Positions 42,511-51,427 of a stretch of DNA of 64,000 bases are shown here, piece by piece; within the stretch, counting starts at the first letter, position 1, and every line of letters starts with the position of its first letter. The notes beneath the pieces are model-generated. The model worked only from the letters and a program-made list of their open reading frames with translations. It did not search any database and had not been told where the DNA came from. This stretch comes from Pedobacter soli. GTDB taxonomy: Bacteria > Bacteroidota > Bacteroidia > Sphingobacteriales > Sphingobacteriaceae. The DNA lies in the NCBI RefSeq assembly GCF_900101435.1, contig NZ_FMZH01000001.1:1-64000 (forward strand), read 5' to 3'. The position numbers and the translations under genes were made by a program.

Positions 42511-45246
42511 ATGAGAAAATTTCTGATTTTTATTTCCTGTTATTTTTTATCGATCTCGTTTTCAAGTGCCGGCAACCGCGCGGATAAAAACATTTTAATA
42601 TCTCCGGCTGCGCATGTAAGGGTAAAGTTTGGTGCTGACCAGGTTTTAAAGGCCTTGAATAAAATTGGTTATCAGACTAAAATAATACAACAGACTAAAG
42701 CAGGAGCGGGCAAACTGGGCATTGTAATCGGCATATTTTCTGATGCGGTTATGGCTGGTAAACTTCCGGCAGCCGTAAAAAACAAGGTAGCCGCCGCTAA
42801 AAAAGAAGCTTATACGATTTATACCGATAAAAACGGAACCATTTATATAGCCGGTCATGATGCATCGGGCACTTTATATGGTTGCATTGAATTAGCCGAC
42901 CAAATTAAAGACTCTGGCAAGTTACCTGCTGCCTTATCGCTTACTGATCAGCCTGAAATGGTGTTACGTGGCACTTGTATTGGTTTGCAAAAGCCCGATT
43001 ATTTACCCGGACACGATGTTTATGAATATCCGTATACTCCCGAAACTTTTCCCTGGCTTTACGATAAGGCTCTATGGATTAAGTACCTCGATATGATGGT
43101 GGAAAACCGCTACAACTCGCTTTACCTGTGGAACGGTCACCCGTTTTCTTCTTTATTGCGACTAAAAACCTATCCTTATGCGGTAGAGGTAGACGATGCT
43201 ACCCTCAAAAAGAACGAGGATATTTTCAGGTTTTTAACGCATGAGGCCGATAAACGTGGAATTTGGGTAATCCAGATGTTTTACAATATCATTATTCCTA
43301 AACCTTTTGCCGATAAACATGGCTTAAAAACGCAGGACCGTAACCGCCCGATTATCCCTTTAATTGCCGATTATACGCAAAAATCAATTGCAGCTTTTGT
43401 AGAAAAATACCCGAACGTAGGTTTAATGGTTGCTTTAGGCGAAGCGATGGAAGGCGTTGGGCAGGATGACATCGATTGGTTTACCAAAACCATTATCCCC
43501 GGTGTAAAAGACGGTTTAAAAGCTGCCGGTATAAAAGAAGAGCCGCCTATTGTATTGCGCGCACACGATACCGATGCGCCCAGTGTAATGAAAGCCGCTT
43601 TACCACTTTATAAAAATCTGTATACCGAGAATAAATTTAATGGTGAAGCTTTAACTACTTACACACCACGTGGTGCCTGGGCCGAGCTGAACCGTAAACT
43701 GGCTGATATTGGCACCGTAAACATCTCAAACGTACACATCCTGGCCAATCTGGAGCCTTTCAGATATGGATCGGCAGATTTTATCCAAAAATCGGTACAG
43801 GCCATGAACAAAATTTATGGTGCCAAGGGCTTACACCTCTACCCACAAGCCAGTTACTGGGACTGGCCTTATGCTGCAGACAACGTAAAAGATCGCTTGT
43901 TAGAAGTAGACCGCGACTGGATCTGGTACAAGGAATGGGCCCGGTATTCGTGGAATTCGCAAAGAGACCGTACGCAGGAAATAAACTATTGGGGCAAAGC
44001 ACTGGCCAATAAATACGGTACTAACCTAACGGGTGGCAAGGCTATTCTAAATGCTTATGAAGAATCGGGAGAAATTTCGCCCAAACTCCTGCGCAGGTAT
44101 GGTATAACCGATGGCAACCGCCAAACTTTAACACTGGGCATGTTAATGACGCAGCTGATTAATCCTTTCCGTTATGGCGTATTTACCTTAATGTACGAAT
44201 CGGAAGCGCCAGAAGGAGAGATGATTATCGATTACGCCGAGAAAGAATGGAAAAAGCAAGGCCATATTGGCGAAACACCTGTGCAAATTGCCAAAGAGGT
44301 TGTAGCACATGGTCAGAAAGCTTTAGCTGCTATACAAAACGCAGCCCCAACCGTAACCAAAGATACCGCAGAATTTAACCGGCTTAAAAACGACATGTAT
44401 TGTTATGATGCCATGGCCAATTTTTATGCTGAAAAAGTAAAAGCTGCCCTTTGGATCTTACGCTATAAATACTCGAATAATGTGGCCGATCTGGATCAGG
44501 CGCTCCCTTTTCTTGAAAAAAGTGTAGCACACTATGCCAACCTGGTTAAATACACCGAAAAAACGTATTTGTATGCCAACAGCATGCAAACCAAGCAGCG
44601 TAAAATCCCAATGCGCGGGGTTGATAAGACATTTATCCACTGGCGAGAGATGCTACCGGTTTTCACTAAGGAGCTTAATCATTTTAAGCACAGTATCGAT
44701 TCTTTAAAATCGGTTAAACAAGGAGAAACGGCTAAAATCATCAACTACAAAGGAGTTGCAGTACAAGTTTTAAATCATACAGCCAGTTATACAATTGCTA
44801 AAGATGCTGTAGTTTTTAGCGATACTACGGTTAAAATTAAAGAGGTTGCCGACGAGTTGCTGGGTTTAAAGGGTATTCAACTTTCCAAAGCCAGCCAAAT
44901 TAAAAACGGAACCGAAATTAAGTTTACTACCGCGCAGCCCGTTAAATTGCTGGTTGGCTTTTTTAACCAGAAAAACGCTGAATACCTGGCGCCACCACAA
45001 TTGGAAACCGATGCAAGTGCCAATAATTATGGTCAGTCGGAAATTAAGATATCGAATGCGCTGGTTGCAGCAGGCTTTCCGCCGGTAAACGTACATGCTT
45101 ATTCATTTGCCGCAGGTACGCATACCTTAAACTTAGGCAAAGGTGCTTGTTTGGTATTGGGCTTTATTGATGATAAACAGGAACTGCGGATTTTTAACGC
45201 AGGCCTGGACGGACATGGAAAAGATATAGATTGGTTATTTGAATAA
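42511..45246 (+). CDS. Exported glycoside hydrolase-like protein with GH67/GH20-type N-terminal domain
   Basis: A 911-residue secreted protein (signal peptide about 1-20). The N-terminal region (about 25-150) looks like the small alpha/beta domain that precedes GH67 alpha-glucuronidases and GH20 hexosaminidases (IAGHDASGTLYGCIELADQI). A large TIM-barrel-like part follows (WIKYLDMMVENRYNSLYLWNGHPF, IPLIADYTQKSIAAFVEKYP, LMVALGEAMEGVGQDDIDW), with conserved acidic residues and many aromatics. The rest (about 560-911) is helical and then a beta-sandwich. I cannot assign a numbered GH family with confidence. The location with GH28, GH95 and GH2 genes suggests action on acidic or fucosylated pectic side chains. 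It overlaps the next gene by one base. Confidence 0.72.
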   Translation: MRKFLIFISCYFLSISFSSAGNRADKNILISPAAHVRVKFGADQVLKALNKIGYQTKIIQQTKAGAGKLGIVIGIFSDAVMAGKLPAAVKNKVAAAKKEAYTIYTDKNGTIYIAGHDASGTLYGCIELADQIKDSGKLPAALSLTDQPEMVLRGTCIGLQKPDYLPGHDVYEYPYTPETFPWLYDKALWIKYLDMMVENRYNSLYLWNGHPFSSLLRLKTYPYAVEVDDATLKKNEDIFRFLTHEADKRGIWVIQMFYNIIIPKPFADKHGLKTQDRNRPIIPLIADYTQKSIAAFVEKYPNVGLMVALGEAMEGVGQDDIDWFTKTIIPGVKDGLKAAGIKEEPPIVLRAHDTDAPSVMKAALPLYKNLYTENKFNGEALTTYTPRGAWAELNRKLADIGTVNISNVHILANLEPFRYGSADFIQKSVQAMNKIYGAKGLHLYPQASYWDWPYAADNVKDRLLEVDRDWIWYKEWARYSWNSQRDRTQEINYWGKALANKYGTNLTGGKAILNAYEESGEISPKLLRRYGITDGNRQTLTLGMLMTQLINPFRYGVFTLMYESEAPEGEMIIDYAEKEWKKQGHIGETPVQIAKEVVAHGQKALAAIQNAAPTVTKDTAEFNRLKNDMYCYDAMANFYAEKVKAALWILRYKYSNNVADLDQALPFLEKSVAHYANLVKYTEKTYLYANSMQTKQRKIPMRGVDKTFIHWREMLPVFTKELNHFKHSIDSLKSVKQGETAKIINYKGVAVQVLNHTASYTIAKDAVVFSDTTVKIKEVADELLGLKGIQLSKASQIKNGTEIKFTTAQPVKLLVGFFNQKNAEYLAPPQLETDASANNYGQSEIKISNALVAAGFPPVNVHAYSFAAGTHTLNLGKGACLVLGFIDDKQELRIFNAGLDGHGKDIDWLFE

Positions 45247-46799
45247 TGATAAACACTAGAAATTTTATAGCCACAGCGGCATTATCGCTATGTGCTTTTA
45301 CAGGCTTTGCGCAACAAAAAAAGATTATCGGAACAGATAAACTGAAAAAGTATGTCACATACTTTAATACCATTGATACTGAGGCTGTAAAAAACTACGT
45401 ACCCAATGCCGAAGCGTTTACCTGGCTTTCGGGGCAGATTCCTTTATTCGAATGCCCGGACGAGGTGCTGGAGCAAAACTATTATTACCGCTGGTGGACT
45501 TATCGCAAGCATCTGGTAAAAACACCGGAGGGTTTCATTTTTACCGAATTTATAGAGCCGGTAAAACATGCAGGTAAATACAATTCAATTAGCTGCGCTT
45601 TAGGTCACCACCTTTACGAAGGCAGGTGGTTAAAAGACAATAGCTATTTGCAGGACTACGTGAAATTTTGGCTCTATCATGCTGATGTAGGTCAAACCAA
45701 GCAACGTTTTCACCAGTTTAGCAGTTGGGTAGATGATGCGGTATATCAAAACAATCTGGTAAAACCCGATCAACAGTTCTTAAAGGAGATATTACCTGCT
45801 TTAGACAAAGATTATGCAAAATGGGAATCGGAGCGTAAACTTAAAAACGGCTTATTCTGGCAAAACGATGTGAAAGATGGAATGGAGGAGTCGATTAGCG
45901 GATCGAGGAAGGATCAAAACCAAAGGCCAACCATTAACAGCTACATGTATGGCAATGCTATTGCTTTAAGTAAGCTCGGTAAAATGTTTGGCGACAACAA
46001 CTTAGTTACTAAATACAACCTTAAGGCCGATTCGATTAAAAAACTTGTTCAGGATAGTCTTTGGAATCCAGCTTCAGCTTTTTTCGAGACCAGGAAGGCA
46101 AAAGGTGGACATGCTGAGGTTCGCGAAGCTATAGGTTTTATTCCATGGGATTTCAATCTGCCAGACGATAAAGCCAGTTACGCAAAAGCCTGGGATCAGT
46201 TACTAGATACTGCAGGCTTCAATGCACCCTGGGGCTTAACAACAGCCGAACGCAGAAACCCAACATTCAGAACGCGCGGTACAGGGCACAGTTGCGAGTG
46301 GGATGGTGCGCTTTGGCCATTTGCCAGCTCGCAAACGCTCAAAGGATTGGCTAATCTGCTTACCAATTATAAAGAACATGGTAAAATGAATGCAGCCGTT
46401 TTCTACAAAGAGTTACATAAATTCGCTGCATCGCATACCAAAAACGGCAAACCTTATATCGGCGAGTACCAGGACGAGAAGAATGGCGAGTGGTTAAAAG
46501 GCGATAATCCGAGAAGCAGTTTTTATAATCACTCTACTTTTTGTGATTTGATTATTAATGATCTGGTTGGGATTAAACCACGTGCCGACAATACATTGGA
46601 AATTTACCCACTGATTCCCAAAAATCAATGGGATTGGTTTGTCCTCGATAATGTTTCTTATCACAACAAAATTTTAACGGTATTGTGGGATAAAACCGGA
46701 AACAAATACCACAAAGGCAAAGGGTTTTTAGTGTTTGCAGACGGTAAAATGATTTTTAAAGGCAAAGATTTGAAGCCTTTAAAAGTGGTGATGAATTAA
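45246..46799 (+). CDS. MGH1-like (alpha/alpha)6-barrel glycoside hydrolase, exported
   Basis: A secreted glycosidase of the GH-G clan type (MGH1-like; related in fold to GH37/GH63). The signal peptide is about residues 1-22 (TGFAQ). Characteristic segments include EQNYYYRWWTYRKHL, KDGMEESISGSRKDQNQRPTINSYMYGNAIAL with acidic catalytic candidates, and HSCEWDGALWPFASSQT. The 517 residues encode a single-barrel enzyme with a short C-terminal beta part. It overlaps the upstream gene by one base. The substrate is unknown; it probably removes a terminal sugar from the same glycan as its neighbours. Confidence 0.78.
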   Translation: MINTRNFIATAALSLCAFTGFAQQKKIIGTDKLKKYVTYFNTIDTEAVKNYVPNAEAFTWLSGQIPLFECPDEVLEQNYYYRWWTYRKHLVKTPEGFIFTEFIEPVKHAGKYNSISCALGHHLYEGRWLKDNSYLQDYVKFWLYHADVGQTKQRFHQFSSWVDDAVYQNNLVKPDQQFLKEILPALDKDYAKWESERKLKNGLFWQNDVKDGMEESISGSRKDQNQRPTINSYMYGNAIALSKLGKMFGDNNLVTKYNLKADSIKKLVQDSLWNPASAFFETRKAKGGHAEVREAIGFIPWDFNLPDDKASYAKAWDQLLDTAGFNAPWGLTTAERRNPTFRTRGTGHSCEWDGALWPFASSQTLKGLANLLTNYKEHGKMNAAVFYKELHKFAASHTKNGKPYIGEYQDEKNGEWLKGDNPRSSFYNHSTFCDLIINDLVGIKPRADNTLEIYPLIPKNQWDWFVLDNVSYHNKILTVLWDKTGNKYHKGKGFLVFADGKMIFKGKDLKPLKVVMN

Positions 46800-47028
46800 A
46801 TAACAAATCCTATCCTTAGTGTTAAGCGCAGCGTCACTACGGATTAATGAATAAAATTGAGTTTATTAACTCAACAACCAGGAACGAGTCAGAGACTCTT
46901 TTCCATGCTAAAATCCGTAGAGCCCTTCGGAACTCTACGGACAGAGATGAGCTAGAGCGATACAATCGCACTTCCCGCTCATCCTCGTTACAAACGAGGA
47001 CGATGGTACAGTAAAATATTTAAATCAG
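46800..47028. repeat. Intergenic hairpins between two hydrolase genes
   Basis: The region holds a hairpin CCGTAGAG-x-CTCTACGG near 46916-46941 and another TCCTCGTT/AACGAGGA near 46982-46999. These are palindromic intergenic repeats likely to lower transcription between the upstream and downstream halves of the locus. No gene. Confidence 0.5.
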
Positions 47029-48606
47029 ATGAAATATCTAATCAAGATCCTAATTTTTGCAATAGCCTTAACTGGTTACCTTAGTGCTAACGCACAGGAA
47101 TACTATAATGTTATCAAATATGGAGCGAAAAACGACAGCAGTAAGCTGGCTACTACAGCCATTAAAAATGCGATCGATGCTGCTTCAAAAGCTGGTGGAG
47201 GTACCATTTATTTCCCTGCAGGTAAATATTTAACAGGGCCAATTCATTTAAAAAGCAATATTACCATTTTAATTGATGCCGGAGCCGAACTGCATTTCAG
47301 CGATAACTTTGACGATTACCTTCCGATGGTTAAAAGCCGATACGAAGGGGTAGATGTAACCAGTTTTTCGCCTTTATTTTATGCCTATAAAGCCGAAAAC
47401 ATCTCGATTATTGGCCGTGGTATTATTGATGGTCATGGCAAAAAATGGTGGGATTTTGTTGAAGGTTATAAAGAAGGTCAGCCAATTTCCAAATGGCAAA
47501 CCACCTTTGCCAGTCTGAATAAGGATATCATTTTACCTGACGATCCCAAACAAATGAAACGTGGCTTTTTACGTCCGCCGTTTATCCAGCCCATGTTTTG
47601 CAAAAACGTGTTGATAGATGGCATTACCATTCGCAATTCACCATTCTGGACAATTAATCCGGAGTTTTGTGAGAATGTGAAAGTTCATGCGGTAACCATA
47701 AACAATCCGCATTCGCCCAATACCGATGGAATTAACCCAGAATCGTGTAAAAACGTACACATTTCCGATTGCCACATCAGTGTGGGCGACGATTGTATTA
47801 CCATCAAATCGGGTAAAGATGCGCCAGGCAGGAAAATGGCAGCTCCGGCCGAAAACTACGTGATTACCAATTGTACTATGCTCTCAGGTCATGGCGGCGT
47901 GGTAATTGGCAGTGAAATGTCGGGCGATGTGCGTAAAATAACCATTTCCAATTGTGTGTTCGATGGAACTGACCGCGGCATCCGCATTAAAACTGCACGC
48001 GGAAGGGGTGGTGTAGTGGAGGAAATCAGGGTGAGTAACATCATCATGAAAAACATCCGCGAGCAAGCCATTGTACTCGATATGCAATACGCTAAAACCA
48101 AGGTTGAGCCTGTGTCAGAACGTACTCCGGCATTCCGGAATATTCATTTCGCCAATATTACCGGGCAGGTAAACCAGGCAGCCTATTTAAACGGGCTGGA
48201 AGAAATGCCCATTAGCAATATTACTTTTAACGACATCAACCTGGATGCAAAAAGTGGTTTTTCGATTGGAAATGCTACGGATATCGAACTACACAATGTA
48301 GCCGTTAATACGCAAATTGGTCCTGCTGTAAAAGCCACTCAAGTAAGTAACCTGGTTATAGATGCTTTAAAAAGTTACAAAGTGCCTGCAAATGCCGCTG
48401 TAATTGATTTAACCAATGTTTCTGACCTGTTTTTATACAATGCTTTTCCTCCTGCCGAAATAAATACTTACCTGAAATTGAGCGGCGCTGAAACCAAAAA
48501 CATATTTTTAGGCAACAATAATTTCAGAAGGGTGAAAACGCCTGTTAAAAAAGAAAAAGAAGTAACGGCCACCATCGAAATTATTTCAGGCGACAAAGGA
48601 CAATAA
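47029..48606 (+). CDS. GH28 polygalacturonase/rhamnogalacturonase-type hydrolase, exported
   Basis: A right-handed beta-helix enzyme cleaving galacturonic acid linkages in pectin, in the periplasm (signal peptide about 1-23, ANAQ). It carries the complete GH28 signature: NTDG near residue 230, GDD near 253, GHG near 286 and RIK near 318. It starts YNVIKYGAKNDSSKLAT, as bacterial members do. The 525 residues are full length. The next hydrolase gene starts one base later (48608), so the two are co-translated. Endo- or exo-action cannot be told from sequence. Confidence 0.94.
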   Translation: MKYLIKILIFAIALTGYLSANAQEYYNVIKYGAKNDSSKLATTAIKNAIDAASKAGGGTIYFPAGKYLTGPIHLKSNITILIDAGAELHFSDNFDDYLPMVKSRYEGVDVTSFSPLFYAYKAENISIIGRGIIDGHGKKWWDFVEGYKEGQPISKWQTTFASLNKDIILPDDPKQMKRGFLRPPFIQPMFCKNVLIDGITIRNSPFWTINPEFCENVKVHAVTINNPHSPNTDGINPESCKNVHISDCHISVGDDCITIKSGKDAPGRKMAAPAENYVITNCTMLSGHGGVVIGSEMSGDVRKITISNCVFDGTDRGIRIKTARGRGGVVEEIRVSNIIMKNIREQAIVLDMQYAKTKVEPVSERTPAFRNIHFANITGQVNQAAYLNGLEEMPISNITFNDINLDAKSGFSIGNATDIELHNVAVNTQIGPAVKATQVSNLVIDALKSYKVPANAAVIDLTNVSDLFLYNAFPPAEINTYLKLSGAETKNIFLGNNNFRRVKTPVKKEKEVTATIEIISGDKGQ

Positions 48607-48607
48607 C

Positions 48608-51424
48608 ATGAAATTTAAATTTTTACTTGGCACTTTAATTTTAGCGGTAACCGTTCAATTGAATGGATGGGCGCAGGAAAACAACCATACTTTGTGGTAC
48701 AATAAACCTGCAGAAAAATGGACAGATGCATTACCGATTGGGAATGGCCGCATTGGCGCGATGCTTTTTGCAGGTACCATGGTTGATCATATCCAGTTTA
48801 ACGAAGAAACGCTGTGGACCGGAAAGCCAAGAGATTACAACCGCAAAGGTGCCTATAAATATTTAAACGATGTTAGAGAACTACTTTTTGAAGGTAAACA
48901 AAAAGAAGCCGAAACGCTTGCACAGGCACAGTTTATGGGCCTACAAAGCGAAGCCGGAGACAAAAATACCTGGGTAAACGAGATGAAAGCCGGCAAAGGC
49001 TTAACTGGCAATCCAGCACTGGCTAATTTCGATGACAAAGGCTGGAAAACCCTTCAGGTACCTGCTTTTGATGGCTGGGAAACAGTTGGATTAGCCAATT
49101 TAGATGGGGCAGTTTGGCTGAGAACTACTTTCAATGTGCCCGAAAACTGGAGCGGAAAAGATTTGGTACTCGATCTTAACCGTGTTCGCGATCAGGATTT
49201 TACTTACATTAATGGTACACTGGTAGGCAATACCGATAATACCGAACCAAGAAAATACACCATTCCGGCAAAACTGATTAAAACAGGCAGCAATAGCATC
49301 GCGATTCAGGTGCTTAACTATGCCGATAAAGGCGGTTTGGTTGGTTATAAAGACACCAGCAAGAAAATTGGTATTTATCCTGTAGGATCAGATATTACGC
49401 AAGGAGTTTCACTGGAAAAAGCATGGAAATATAAAATACAGGACGAAAACCCACCTGCTATACCACAATACCAGGGAAGTTATCAACCCTTTGGCGACTT
49501 AAACCTATACTTTAAACTTACTAAATCACTGGTAAGCAATTACAAGCGTTCGCTAGATATCAGCACAGCGGTTGCTAAAACTACCTTCACCAGCAATGGA
49601 GTAAACTATCAGCGCGAATATTTGGCCAGTCAACCCAACCAGGCCGTAGTTATTCATTTAACTGCCGATAAACCTAAAGCAATCAGCTTCGATGCCGAAT
49701 TATCAAGCCCGCACCGCCAGTCGACAGTTAAAATGCTGGATAAGCAAACACTTGCACTAACAGTTGCGGTTAAAAATGGTGCATTAAAAGGAGAAAGCAG
49801 GTTAACAGCTATTGTTAAAAAAGGCAGTTTAAAAATTGTAAACGGAAAAATCAGTGTAAATCAGGCCGATGAAGTAACACTTTATTTAACCGCAGGCACC
49901 AATTTTATTAATGCGCAGGATGTTTCAGGCTCACCGGCTACCGCCAATGTTAAAGCATTAAACAGCCTGAAAGGGAAAACCTATACTGAAATTAAGCGGA
50001 ACCACATTAAAGAATATCAGCAATACTACAATAAGTTTGAGGTTAGTTTTGGTCGTTCAGAAAATGAAAAATTACCTACTGATGAGCGCCTGGAAAAATT
50101 TGCACGCGCCAACGATGCTGCCTTTGCAGCTTTGTACATGCAGTATGGCCGTTATTTGTTAATCTCGAGCTCAAGACCTGGTACGCAACCAGCCAATTTG
50201 CAGGGCATCTGGAACGATTTGCTAACCCCGCCATGGGGCAGTAAATACACCACCAACATTAACCTGGAAATGAATTACTGGCCAACAGAAGTTTTAAATT
50301 TATCGGCCTTAAACGAGCCTTTATTCCAGAAAATTAAAGGTCTAACCAAAACTGGTAGTGAAACTGCAAAACAATATTACAACGCGCGCGGCTGGGTATT
50401 ACACCACAATACCGATTTATGGAACGGAACCGCTGCTATAAATGCTTCTAACCATGGGATCTGGATGAGCGGTGCGGCCTGGTTAAGTCAGCATTTATGG
50501 GAACATTACCAGTTTAGCCAGGACAAGAAATTCCTCGAAACAGAAGCTTACCCTTCAATGAAACAGGCAGCGCTGTTCTTTGTAGATTTTCTGGTGAAAG
50601 ATCCTAAAACAGGTTGGTTAATCAGTACGCCATCTAACTCACCTGAAAATGGAGGTTTGGTAGCCGGACCAACTATGGATCACCAGATTATCCGCTCGCT
50701 TTTTAAGAACTGTATTGCGGCTGCCGATGTACTCCATGCTGATGCGGATTTCAAAAAAACACTGGAGGAAAAACTAAAACAACTGGCACCTAACCAGATT
50801 GGTAAATACGGCCAGTTACAGGAGTGGCTGACCGATAAAGATGATACAACCAATAAACACCGTCACGTTTCGCATTTGTGGGGTGTTTATCCTGGCAACG
50901 ACATTACCTGGGATGGTGATGCTAAAATGATGCAAGCTGCCAAACAATCGCTTTTGTATCGCGGAGATGATGCAACCGGCTGGAGTTTAGCCTGGAAAAT
51001 AAATTTCTGGGCCCGGTTTAAAGATGGCGACCATGCCATGAAACTGGTAAAAATGTTAATGAAACCAGCCAATAATGGAGCCGGATCTTACGTAAACCTA
51101 TTCGATGCGCATCCACCTTTTCAGATTGATGGCAATTTCGGAGGATCAGCCGGGATAGCCGAAATGATATTGCAAAGCCATCAGGGTTATCTGGATATTT
51201 TACCCGCTTTGCCAACGGCGATGCCTACGGGTAACATCAAAGGTTTACAAGCCCGAGGCGGTTTTGAGGTAGATTTGAGCTGGGATAAAGGTACATTAAC
51301 TTCTTTTACACTTAAATCTAAAACTGGTGGAGATTGCAGGTTGCATTATAAAAATTTAGTGGTACAACTGCACACCAAAGCAGGCGAAACCTATAAACTG
51401 AACGGGGATTTGAAATTGCTTTAA
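48608..51424 (+). CDS. GH95-type alpha-L-fucosidase/galactosidase with inserted jelly-roll domain
   Basis: A secreted enzyme removing alpha-1,2-linked L-fucose (or L-galactose). The N-terminal GH95 domain begins LWYNKPAEKWTDALPIGNGRIGAMLFAG and continues FNEETLWTGKPRDYN. At about residues 110-275 it is interrupted by a GH2-type sugar-binding jelly roll (WLRTTFNVPENWSGKDLVLDL). The (alpha/alpha)6 barrel follows, with SSSRPGTQPANLQGIWND, YTTNINLEMNYWPTEVLNLSALNEPLF and HRHVSHLWGVYPG. 938 residues is longer than usual because of the insert. It starts one base after the GH28 stop and ends 3 bp before the GH2 ATG. Specificity within the family is open. Confidence 0.92.
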   Translation: MKFKFLLGTLILAVTVQLNGWAQENNHTLWYNKPAEKWTDALPIGNGRIGAMLFAGTMVDHIQFNEETLWTGKPRDYNRKGAYKYLNDVRELLFEGKQKEAETLAQAQFMGLQSEAGDKNTWVNEMKAGKGLTGNPALANFDDKGWKTLQVPAFDGWETVGLANLDGAVWLRTTFNVPENWSGKDLVLDLNRVRDQDFTYINGTLVGNTDNTEPRKYTIPAKLIKTGSNSIAIQVLNYADKGGLVGYKDTSKKIGIYPVGSDITQGVSLEKAWKYKIQDENPPAIPQYQGSYQPFGDLNLYFKLTKSLVSNYKRSLDISTAVAKTTFTSNGVNYQREYLASQPNQAVVIHLTADKPKAISFDAELSSPHRQSTVKMLDKQTLALTVAVKNGALKGESRLTAIVKKGSLKIVNGKISVNQADEVTLYLTAGTNFINAQDVSGSPATANVKALNSLKGKTYTEIKRNHIKEYQQYYNKFEVSFGRSENEKLPTDERLEKFARANDAAFAALYMQYGRYLLISSSRPGTQPANLQGIWNDLLTPPWGSKYTTNINLEMNYWPTEVLNLSALNEPLFQKIKGLTKTGSETAKQYYNARGWVLHHNTDLWNGTAAINASNHGIWMSGAAWLSQHLWEHYQFSQDKKFLETEAYPSMKQAALFFVDFLVKDPKTGWLISTPSNSPENGGLVAGPTMDHQIIRSLFKNCIAAADVLHADADFKKTLEEKLKQLAPNQIGKYGQLQEWLTDKDDTTNKHRHVSHLWGVYPGNDITWDGDAKMMQAAKQSLLYRGDDATGWSLAWKINFWARFKDGDHAMKLVKMLMKPANNGAGSYVNLFDAHPPFQIDGNFGGSAGIAEMILQSHQGYLDILPALPTAMPTGNIKGLQARGGFEVDLSWDKGTLTSFTLKSKTGGDCRLHYKNLVVQLHTKAGETYKLNGDLKLL

Positions 51425-51427
51425 AAC

